A stretch of 12,121 nucleotides of DNA from an uncultured Dysgonomonas sp. (GTDB lineage Bacteria > Bacteroidota > Bacteroidia > Bacteroidales > Dysgonomonadaceae), in assembly GCA_937875275.1 (NCBI GenBank), contig CALNCC010000115.1, positions 1-12,121 on the forward strand, given 5' to 3'. A model generated the notes under the pieces. It was not told the origin of the DNA, made no database searches, and was given only the letters and a program-made list of their open reading frames with translations. Shown here in pieces: positions 4,972-10,421 of this stretch; the stretch's first letter is position 1; each line of letters opens with the position of its first letter. The translations under genes were made by a program, and so were the position numbers.

Positions 4972-6843
4972 TTATTTTTTGATGAAGGATACTCCGTCGG
5001 GGATGTCGAAAGAGTAAAAGCCTGAGGGAATGTTGTCTTGTCCTCCACTCCACCATACGTATAGAGTGTTCAACGGATTGTCGGTGGCGAGCAAGGTTCT
5101 GAGTTTGGTGCTTTTGCTGATGTCCAGCTTGGTCAATTGATTATTCGAACAATTAATCACAGATAAATTAGGGTTGTTCATAGTTATGTTACTAATATAA
5201 TTACCGCTACATTCTAATTGGGTTAGATTTGGTGCTTTGCTGATATCAAGACTGGTCAGTTTGTTAGATGAACAATTCATCGATTCGAGGTTCGGATTGT
5301 CTATGCTTATGCTTGATATTTGTCCGTTTTCGCACGAGAATTCAACTAAGTTGGGGCATAGGCTGATGTCAACATTTTGTGCCGAAATCCGTGAACCTGT
5401 AATATGGCTTATTGAGTTGCCCTTTAAGGATAGGTTGCCGGATGTGTTGCTTGCAAAATATAATTTTGCAAACTGAGAATCTGCCGTGGAGACATCAATC
5501 TCATTGAGATTGTTTCCAGCTAAATATATACTTTTTACACTTTCGCAGATGACAGACAATGATGTGGAGCTGCAAGAAACGTAGCTAATTTCTTCCAACA
5601 AAGGCGTGCCATTGATCTCTATGGTAGATGTGTTGCATTCGTCAAAGCTTAAGAATTTGAGATTTGCGACTTCCTTCAGATCAAACGAAGGGAGATTACT
5701 TTTGTAAATGTGCAAATGACTAAGATTTCTTAAATATTCTATACCTTCAATAGAGGTAATGTTCGTTAGACCCAATTGAGTTATATCTTTACCTTCCTCT
5801 TCTGTCAAATATGGGTTTTTTAAATTTAAATTTTTAATAATGACACTTTTAATATTCTCATCTTTTATCTTATCGAGGATGTTGGGGTGTTTTTTTATTT
5901 GCTTTACCGGTATTTTTAAAGTAAGGCTGTCATGGTAAACGCCTTGTTTGGATGGGGCTACAGTTAAAATGGCTTCTCTCTCGAATGGAAATTCTTCAGA
6001 CAAATATGCTACGGATAATCCGAAAGAAGCTTCCCGTTGGGAAACTGTAGCCCACGTTTTGTCGATAGAGCATGTCCAATCTATATTAGAATCTATTGAA
6101 ATGTAAAAAGTGCATCCGTTGGGGTGGATATCCTCCAGATCCTCAAAATTCTTTTTGTCATAACCTACTTGTATGTAAGTAGCTCTTAGATATGGATATT
6201 CCTTTGGCGTTTGAATAATCGTAATTGAATCAAGTTTTCCTTGCTTGTTTACCATCACAAATGTTCCTTGTCGTTCTTCGATAAGTTTTTCCAACATCTT
6301 TTCAATATTGACAGTAATTTCTTTATCGCCTTCTCCCTCGGTGTTGGATAGAGATATCCAATATGGTATATTCTTTATCTCCCACGAGGTGTTAGACTTG
6401 ATGTTGAACGAAATCGTCTCGCCGGTGTATGGCACAACGTACGACTTTTTGGCGTCGGTGGTCATATAGTATGTGCTGGACGAGTATTGCGAAAACGTCA
6501 CTTGGCGAACCTCGGCAACATCGGGGCTTTTGATGGTAAGTGTTGCTGTGCGCACGTCTTGCGATGTGGTGGCGTATGGCGCTACGGCGAACGATATTCG
6601 CGCATTGTCTGTCCCGCTTGTCTTAGACAGCGATATCCAGTCGGGGATGTCGGTGATGGTCCAATTGGTGTTCGACAAGATGTCGAAAGTACCTGACATG
6701 CCTTTAGGCGAAATCTCTTTAATGTTGCTCTTGTCTACTTGCAATGAATACGTTTCGTCTTTGTCGTCGCTGCACGCTGCAAAAGCTGTGATTGCCAGCG
6801 TGATGATGACCAATAAGGTTTTGGTAATGTGGTGGCGTTTCAT
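4972..6843 (-). CDS. Surface lipoprotein with BACON domains and leucine-rich repeats (copy B)
   Basis: This 623-residue paralogue of the next gene has FAAC with lipidated Cys24 followed by SDDKDE. BACON domains lie at about 33-119 and 125-212. A third, diverged beta-sandwich at about 219-315 lacks the usual DWISLS core but keeps a DWTCSIDKTWATVS-like core, so it is probably a degenerate BACON. The leucine-rich part runs from about 350 to 595, clearest at 515-590 (NPNLESMNCSSNKLTSLDIS and the two repeats after it). The C-terminal cap (YVWWSGGQDNIPSGFY and on) is unlike copy A. It would be displayed on the outer membrane as a binder or adhesin; the ligand is not known. It is first in the two-gene operon. 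A TACCTTTC box (6884-6877, reverse) about 34 bp upstream is a possible -7 element. Confidence 0.88.
   Translation of the reverse strand: MKRHHITKTLLVIITLAITAFAACSDDKDETYSLQVDKSNIKEISPKGMSGTFDILSNTNWTITDIPDWISLSKTSGTDNARISFAVAPYATTSQDVRTATLTIKSPDVAEVRQVTFSQYSSSTYYMTTDAKKSYVVPYTGETISFNIKSNTSWEIKNIPYWISLSNTEGEGDKEITVNIEKMLEKLIEERQGTFVMVNKQGKLDSITIIQTPKEYPYLRATYIQVGYDKKNFEDLEDIHPNGCTFYISIDSNIDWTCSIDKTWATVSQREASFGLSVAYLSEEFPFEREAILTVAPSKQGVYHDSLTLKIPVKQIKKHPNILDKIKDENIKSVIIKNLNLKNPYLTEEEGKDITQLGLTNITSIEGIEYLRNLSHLHIYKSNLPSFDLKEVANLKFLSFDECNTSTIEINGTPLLEEISYVSCSSTSLSVICESVKSIYLAGNNLNEIDVSTADSQFAKLYFASNTSGNLSLKGNSISHITGSRISAQNVDISLCPNLVEFSCENGQISSISIDNPNLESMNCSSNKLTSLDISKAPNLTQLECSGNYISNITMNNPNLSVINCSNNQLTKLDISKSTKLRTLLATDNPLNTLYVWWSGGQDNIPSGFYSFDIPDGVSFIKK
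6373..6677 (-). repeat. 305-bp perfect repeat, copy in lipoprotein B
   Basis: Partner of 4468-4772. The first difference on the signal-peptide side is at 6678 (A here, G in the other copy); from there to the signal peptide identity falls to roughly 90 percent by eye. On the other side the copies diverge at once, with the coding sense changing from RGSENWLAAS in copy A to NIPYWISLS here. Confidence 0.93.
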
Positions 6844-6876
6844 AATATAGGTGGTCTTAGTTTAGATTTACGAATC

Positions 6877-6884
6877 GAAAGGTA
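6877..6884 (-). promoter_or_regulatory. Possible -7 box for the BACON lipoprotein operon
   Basis: On the minus strand TACCTTTC matches TAnnTTTG at seven of eight positions and lies about 34 bp before the ATG at 6843. It sits just after the hairpin that ends the upstream operon. No -33 box was found, so this is a weak call. Confidence 0.3.
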
Positions 6885-6893
6885 TAAAAAAAA

Positions 6894-6917
6894 CCTCTAA
6901 TCGAATACGAAAAGAGG
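6894..6917 (-). terminator. Terminator after the sigma-like gene
   Basis: CCTCT (6894-6898) and AGAGG (6913-6917) form a short stem with a 14-base loop. On the minus strand eight T-like bases follow, and on the plus strand AGTTTTTTT follows, so it can act both ways. Its place between the sigma-like gene and copy B separates the two minus-strand units. Confidence 0.6.
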
Positions 6918-6943
6918 AGTTTTTTTGAGGCAGTTGTTTGTTT

Positions 6944-7552
6944 TCAGCCCATTTCTTTGCGACGGCGGCAAAAATCGGCATGCGTGCTCAGGTCTTTCTT
7001 TATCTTGCTGACGATAAATTGTATCTGGTAGCTCTTCAGCTCGGTGATGGATGCGAGGCGGTCGTAGTTGATGGCGGGCTTGAGGAGCATGTACATCTTG
7101 AATATCTCGAACTCGCGCAAAGGGTATTTGTCATACACGTAGGCAAATATGTCTTGTTCCAATTGTTTTTGCTTCTCCTCGGTCTCGAAGTCGTAGCCCT
7201 CGCCATTGGGCTGGTCGTAGCCGGTGGGCAAGGCATTGGTGCGCCCGGCTTTGATAGAATATTGAATGGTGTTGGTAAAGAAGGCGCGGAAGAAATAGGA
7301 TTTGTAGTCTTTGATTTCGTTGCCACCAAAGAGAATATTGTCGTACATTTTCAAGAAAGTATCGGTGAGAATATCCTCGTCGAGCATCTCCTTTTGCTTC
7401 ATTTGCAGCACGATGGCGTCGTAGTTGAGCCCAAACCAATCTCTGAATCGGTCGGCTTTCTCCTTGTTCGTTTGTTCGTACGTGAGGTCGTCTTTACCTT
7501 TGATGATATATTTTTTTCCTCTGTTGTTTCCGTTGCTGTTTCCTAAAATCAT
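6944..7552 (-). CDS. Sigma-70-like (ECF-type) protein
   Basis: This 202-residue protein carries features of a sigma factor. At about residues 55-75, DEDILTDTFLKMYDNI matches the usual region 2 pattern (E/D-D-L--D-F-K-Y). KDYKSYFFRAFFTNTI, about residues 81-96, fits the end of region 2. A C-terminal helical part (about 130-195, YPLREFEIFKMYMLLKP then a helix-turn-helix-like YDRLASITELKSYQIQFIVSKIKKDL) stands where region 4 would be. The N-terminal 25 residues are Gly/Asn/Lys-rich. It probably directs RNA polymerase to promoters of the element that carries it, or is a diverged DNA-binding relative. It is last in the unit after the helicase loader (44-bp gap). No anti-sigma gene adjoins it. The fold call is by eye; the match to region 4 is looser than to region 2. 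Confidence 0.6.
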   Translation of the reverse strand: MILGNSNGNNRGKKYIIKGKDDLTYEQTNKEKADRFRDWFGLNYDAIVLQMKQKEMLDEDILTDTFLKMYDNILFGGNEIKDYKSYFFRAFFTNTIQYSIKAGRTNALPTGYDQPNGEGYDFETEEKQKQLEQDIFAYVYDKYPLREFEIFKMYMLLKPAINYDRLASITELKSYQIQFIVSKIKKDLSTHADFCRRRKEMG

Positions 7553-7596
7553 AATATTTTGTTTTTGGGTGTTGTTAATTTAAATTCTCATCGTGT

Positions 7597-8184
7597 CTAT
7601 CCTCTCAGGCTTTTGCCTTCGAAGAGGACTTGCTGTGTTGTCGACCGTATGCGGTCGAAGGTGCGTTCGCCATATCGTTGTCTGATCTCGTTTACCGACA
7701 GGTTGGTGGACACGATGGCGAGGCGGCTCTCCTTCTCGCAGGCATCCATTATCTCGGCAAAGGCGAGGCGGCGCACGCCGTATTTTATGCTTACCTCTTC
7801 GGTGCCCACGTCGTCGATGGCGATGAGACGCTTGCTGAGTACGTGGTCTATGTCCCGATTCATCTCTTGCGTGTCGAACACCGACACTACGCGCCGACAG
7901 CACGATAGCAGTATGGCGGGCAGTGCATAGCGTGTGAGCAGGCTCTTGCCCCTGCCGCAATTGCCGTACATGAATAGTCCGCGCCCGTTGTTGGCAGTTA
8001 ACCACGCAGCCACCGCGTCGTATTCGGGCAGCCATTGCATCGTTTTGCCTTCGTGGGCGATGAAGGATGACATGGTGCTGTGCAATACGGCTTTGGCGTC
8101 GGGCACGCGGATGTGCACCCGTTCCTGCGGCAGTTTCATGCCGTGCAGCCGCATCTGTTCTCGTATCTTGTCAAAATGTTCCAT
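7597..8184 (-). CDS. DnaC/IstB-like AAA+ ATPase, probable helicase loader
   Basis: This 195-residue protein has a complete AAA+ core. The Walker A motif is GNCGRGKS at residues 74-81, Walker B is LIAIDD at 120-125, and sensor 1 is IVSTN at 157-161. The arginine-finger region RQRYGERTFDRI (168-179) has the RxxxR-F-R-x pattern of DnaC/DnaI/IstB proteins. The N-terminal 60 residues would contact the helicase. Such proteins load the replicative helicase on the origin of a phage, plasmid or conjugative element; IstB-type transposition helpers have the same core, but no IS21-type transposase is nearby. Its ATG overlaps the end of the preceding gene by 14 bp, so the two are translated together, which supports a shared replication role. 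The protein is short for DnaC (about 245 residues in E. coli). Confidence 0.82.
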   Translation of the reverse strand: MEHFDKIREQMRLHGMKLPQERVHIRVPDAKAVLHSTMSSFIAHEGKTMQWLPEYDAVAAWLTANNGRGLFMYGNCGRGKSLLTRYALPAILLSCCRRVVSVFDTQEMNRDIDHVLSKRLIAIDDVGTEEVSIKYGVRRLAFAEIMDACEKESRLAIVSTNLSVNEIRQRYGERTFDRIRSTTQQVLFEGKSLRG

Positions 8185-8746
8185 AATCTTTGTCTTCGGT
8201 GTGGTGTGCCGAGGCGTGGGCTATTGTTGTCGGCTGAGGTTTTCGGCTATTCAGTTCCCATGTGCGCACGGCTGCTTTCCAGTCTTTCATGGGGTGGTTG
8301 CCCACTTTCCACCCCTTCGATTCGTAATAGTTGTGAAACGATTCGGCACTGACGGCATTGGAGCGAAGCGTGCAGTAGGCTGCAATCTCGGCTACCGATG
8401 GTTTTACAAATCTGTCGTGAGCTTGCCGTTGTGGCGTTGCCGTAGACCCGTCGGCGACAGCGAGGGGCACATGCAGCCGGTAGTAGGTTGTGCGTGTGTT
8501 GTTGCTGCCTGTCTCTATGGTCATCAGCCCCAGTTCTTCGAGCCTCTTGCGGCGGCGTATCAGCGCATTGCGGTTGATGCCCAGCACGGCACAGATGACT
8601 TTCGTAGATTGGGGAACAGGATTTACCCAGCCCGATCTGTTGCAGCGATGGATGAGATACAGCAGCAAGTCTTGTTCGTAGACGCTTATCAGCCCTTGTT
8701 CTCGTATGTTCCATACGCTGTTTAATATGTGGATATAGCTTTTCAT
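8171..8746 (-). CDS. Winged-helix replication protein with primosomal-type C-terminal motif
   Basis: This 191-residue protein has an N-terminal winged-helix-like domain (about 20-95; NRNALIRRRKRLEELGLM is the recognition-helix region). A linker follows, then a C-terminal block at about 113-170: FVKPSVAEIAAYC ... FHNYYESKGWKVGNHPMKDWKAAVRTW. From memory, the 'F-YYxSxGWxVGxxxMKDWKAAVRTW' signature recurs in Bacteroidetes and Firmicutes phage or plasmid replication proteins of the DnaD/primosome type. I infer that it binds origin DNA and passes it to the helicase loader, whose start codon overlaps this gene. The Shine-Dalgarno sequence AAAGGAGA lies 8 bases before the ATG, unusually strong for Bacteroidetes and a hint of foreign origin. 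Confidence 0.72.
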   Translation of the reverse strand: MKSYIHILNSVWNIREQGLISVYEQDLLLYLIHRCNRSGWVNPVPQSTKVICAVLGINRNALIRRRKRLEELGLMTIETGSNNTRTTYYRLHVPLAVADGSTATPQRQAHDRFVKPSVAEIAAYCTLRSNAVSAESFHNYYESKGWKVGNHPMKDWKAAVRTWELNSRKPQPTTIAHASAHHTEDKDYGTF

Positions 8747-8779
8747 CGGGTAAATCTCCTTTGGTGGTTCATTATTGTA

Positions 8780-9136
8780 TTATATGGTAATATTGATTCC
8801 AAGTTCAGACAGCTGATCTTTTCTTATTCCTTGCGCCTGTCGTCTTGCCTGTGTGTAGTTTTGGTTGTATGCTTCTATCATCGGGCGCAGGCGTGATGTG
8901 AGCACTGCCGAGTCTTCGAACAGCGGTTCCCAGTCGTCGTCCAACACCTCGGCAGCTTTCAATTTTATTACGTCCATAAATACTTCGAGGTCGATGCAGA
9001 CACGCACTCCGGCTATTTCTTCGTCTATGTCGCACAGTTCGTCTCGGTCGAGTGTGTTCAGATAATTCGTAATCGTGCGGATGATTTCGCACATTTGTGT
9101 TTCGCTGCAAAAGCAATCAATCTTTAATGCTCCCAT
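8780..9136 (-). CDS. Acidic small protein of unknown function, first gene of the replication unit
   Basis: This 118-residue protein starts MGALKIDCFCSETQMCEII. It is acidic in the middle (about 35-75, with DEEIAGVRVCIDLEVF and LDDDWEPLFEDS) and ends in a basic helix (QNYTQARRQAQGIRKDQ). There is no signal peptide or membrane segment. I do not recognise a family. It is first in the unit, 33 bp before the winged-helix gene, so a role in replication or its control is likely by position only. A very clear Shine-Dalgarno sequence, AGGGAGGA, lies 6 bases before the ATG, and a good Bacteroidales promoter is about 60 bp upstream. The strong ribosome site and the operon position support a real gene. 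Confidence 0.65.
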   Translation of the reverse strand: MGALKIDCFCSETQMCEIIRTITNYLNTLDRDELCDIDEEIAGVRVCIDLEVFMDVIKLKAAEVLDDDWEPLFEDSAVLTSRLRPMIEAYNQNYTQARRQAQGIRKDQLSELGINITI

Positions 9137-9143
9137 AATTATT

Positions 9144-9150
9144 CCTCCCT
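9144..9150 (-). promoter_or_regulatory. Strong Shine-Dalgarno sequence of the replication unit
   Basis: On the minus strand AGGGAGGA precedes the ATG at 9136 by about 6 bases. Most other genes in this window lack any such site, as is normal for Bacteroidetes; the next gene downstream has AAAGGAGA. It fixes the start of the 118-residue protein. Confidence 0.7.
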
Positions 9151-9190
9151 TATTTTATTTGTTTATAGTGATAGGTGTTTATTAAATTAT

Positions 9191-9280
9191 CATGGTTCAA
9201 AATTAATCTAATTATTTACGATGGTCAAATATTAAGCAGTAATAATTCAATCTTGAACTAAATTTAGATTAATTATAAAT
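9191..9280. repeat. AT-rich repeat cluster upstream of the replication unit
   Basis: ATGGTTCAAAATTAATC (9192) and ATGGTCAAATATTAAGC (9221) are near-direct repeats 29 bp apart. AATTAATCTAA (9201-9211) and TTAGATTAATT (9264-9274) are perfect 11-bp inverted copies. TTCAATCTTGAA (9246-9257) is a palindrome with a 2-bp centre. The stretch is strongly AT-rich. It could be an operator array over the promoter or an iteron-like origin next to the helicase-loader genes; the sequence alone does not decide. Confidence 0.5.
9198..9229 (-). promoter_or_regulatory. Promoter of the replication and sigma unit
   Basis: On the minus strand TTTG (9229-9226) and TAATTTTG (9205-9198) are separated by 20 bp, a full match to the Bacteroidales -33/-7 promoter pattern. 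Transcription would start near 9191, leaving about 55 bases of leader before the ATG at 9136. It overlaps direct and inverted repeats likely to be regulator sites. Confidence 0.6.
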
Positions 9281-9286
9281 AGTGAT

Positions 9287-9416
9287 TCGCCTATCTGTCT
9301 GTTGTTAAGTCTGCTGTCGGCATCCGCCCCAGAATAGTCTGTTTTGTAGGCTCAGACTTTGGTGTGTAGAGAGGGAAAGAGGATTGTAGACAAGAAGAGA
9401 ATTAACAAATAGGCGA
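9287..9416. ncRNA. Possible structured RNA or large nested inverted repeat
   Basis: TCGCCTAT (9287-9294) pairs with ATAGGCGA (9409-9416), and immediately inside, after a 7-base bulge on one side, TTGTTAA (9302-9308) pairs with TTAACAA (9402-9408). GTCT (9309-9312) can pair with AGAC (9388-9391). AGTCTG (9336-9341) and CAGACT (9353-9358) form a separate apical hairpin. That gives a long closing stem, a large internal bubble and an apical stem within about 130 bases. The layout recalls regulatory RNAs such as 6S RNA, but I cannot name a family. The strand is uncertain. Confidence 0.3.
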
Positions 9417-9557
9417 CCGCTTAACGTGAATATGTGTTAATAAATACAGGTGTTATAGCTACACATTCGGCTGGGGTGTTGCTGTTTGCGTCTCGCGTGG
9501 CGAGTTTCATGAAGTGTTGTTAAATCTTAAACAAAGAAAATGGAATGGATATATAGA

Positions 9558-9565
9558 TATATTTG
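9558..9565 (+). promoter_or_regulatory. -7 box for the outer-membrane protein gene
   Basis: TATATTTG is a perfect TAnnTTTG box about 108 bp before the chosen ATG at 9673. No TTTG at the -33 position is visible. The long leader includes GAAAAAT ... TTTTTC inverted copies (9602-9627 area). The box also argues against a start at 9514, which would lie upstream of the promoter. Confidence 0.45.
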
Positions 9566-9672
9566 TGCCGAAAAATGGCGCGGACAACAGTATCGAGAAC
9601 CGAAAAATGTTAAACGCTTCGTTTTTCTATTTACAAAACACGAGTATTCATCTAATTGAAAAATTTAAAATT

Positions 9673-10227
9673 ATGAAAAAATTACTTTTATCGTTAGTTC
9701 TTCTGTGTGCAGTAGCATTTACGGCACAAGCTCAGGAGATAGGCAGCAAATGGGTGTCGGGGTCGGCAGGCGTATGGAGCACCAAAACGGGTAATGGCAA
9801 GCGTATGACGAACTACAACATCGTTCCCGAAATGGGGTTTGTGGTAGGCGAAAACTTGGGTGTTGGGGTTAAACTTGGCTTTACTCACGACGACGAATAC
9901 GCCCTGTTAAACCAAAAAGTTAAGGTTGACATTTATGAGATCAATCCGTTTGTTCGTTACACATTCGCCAAGGGGAACATCGGAGCATTGTTTGTTGACG
10001 GAGGAGTAGGATATGGATACGTAAAATTGGGTGGGCTGAATGGCGATTCTTTCGACATCGGTCTCCGTCCGGGAGTAGCATTCAATGTGTCTGACAATAT
10101 ATCCCTTATCGGCACATTCGGTTTTCTTGGATACCAAAGTTTGAAAGTCAAGAGCTATAAATCTGATGCTTTCGGGCTCAACTTCGACCTTTCGGAGATA
10201 CAGCTCGGCGTTAGCTTCATATTCTAA
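9673..10227 (+). CDS. Small outer-membrane beta-barrel protein
   Basis: This 184-residue protein starts MKKLLLSLVLLCAVAF and has a Sec signal peptide ending near TAQA|QE (about residue 21). The mature part alternates hydrophobic and polar residues in about eight strands joined by short loops (for example YEINPFVRYTFAKGNIGALF and GLRPGVAFNVSDNISLIG) and ends in FIF, as outer-membrane barrels do. It fits the 'outer membrane beta-barrel' family of small OmpA-core or OmpX-like porins in Bacteroidetes. The ligand and pore size cannot be judged. The ATG at 9673 is chosen because it gives a proper signal peptide; the frame is open upstream to 9514, which would bury the signal. It ends in a strong terminator shared with the next gene. 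Confidence 0.85.
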   Translation: MKKLLLSLVLLCAVAFTAQAQEIGSKWVSGSAGVWSTKTGNGKRMTNYNIVPEMGFVVGENLGVGVKLGFTHDDEYALLNQKVKVDIYEINPFVRYTFAKGNIGALFVDGGVGYGYVKLGGLNGDSFDIGLRPGVAFNVSDNISLIGTFGFLGYQSLKVKSYKSDAFGLNFDLSEIQLGVSFIF

Positions 10228-10265
10228 GGGGCTGATGCCAATATCGCGTTGCGCAAACCAGCAGG

Positions 10266-10311
10266 AATAACAAACAGATCAGTTTGACAGATATATACAG
10301 CAAGGCTGCAC
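10266..10311. repeat. 46-bp direct repeat, copy 1 (after the porin-like gene)
   Basis: The 46 bases from 10266 are identical to 12061-12106, with a constant offset of 1795. The repeat starts 38 bp after the stop of the barrel gene and runs into the left arm of the terminator hairpin. Confidence 0.93.
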
Positions 10312-10332
10312 CCATGTGCAGCCTTGCATGTT
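10300..10332 (+). terminator. Strong intrinsic terminator of the porin-like gene
   Basis: GCAAGGCTGCAC (10300-10311) and GTGCAGCCTTGC (10316-10327) form a perfect 12-bp stem with the 4-base loop CCAT, followed by ATGTTTTTG. This is the clearest terminator in the window. Confidence 0.9.
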
Positions 10333-10385
10333 TTTGTTTCGTCCATTTTTGCATCTGCGATGCACGGATACACCATTTTTTTTCT

Positions 10386-10393
10386 TAGATTTG
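10386..10393 (+). promoter_or_regulatory. -7 box for the fimbrillin-like gene
   Basis: TAGATTTG matches TAnnTTTG exactly and ends 28 bp before the ATG at 10422. No TTTG lies at the usual -33 distance; the nearest, at 10348-10351, is too far upstream. Confidence 0.5.
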
Positions 10394-10421
10394 CATTCTT
10401 AACATTTGATAAAACAACACA

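Larger units (their letters stand above)
9137..9672. other. 536-bp intergenic region between replication unit and porin-like gene
   Basis: No gene is supported here. From left to right it holds the Shine-Dalgarno sequence and promoter of the minus-strand unit, the AT-rich repeat cluster (9191-9280), the nested inverted repeats (9287-9416), a stretch with a small hairpin CTCGC-gtg-GCGAG (9492-9504), and the promoter for the outer-membrane protein (9558-9565) with a leader of about 100 bases. Confidence 0.5.

Noticed and set aside
4307..5017. Plus-strand frames opposite the BACON region
   Set aside because: They occur in both copies only because the underlying 305 bp are identical; they show no independent coding signal.
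6938..7546. 202-codon plus-strand frame opposite the sigma-like gene
   Set aside because: Same length as the sense gene because the codon phase mirrors it; very rich in Val, Leu and Gly without a protein pattern. The minus-strand frame has sigma-like helices and a terminator after it.
7934..8725. 263-codon frame on the plus strand opposite the loader and winged-helix genes
   Set aside because: It is a shadow of two well-supported genes with Walker motifs and a known C-terminal signature; its composition (Cys, Trp, Pro rich) is unnatural.
9514..9672. Longer start for the barrel protein
   Set aside because: It would put 53 residues before the signal peptide, and the likely promoter (9558-9565) lies inside the extension.
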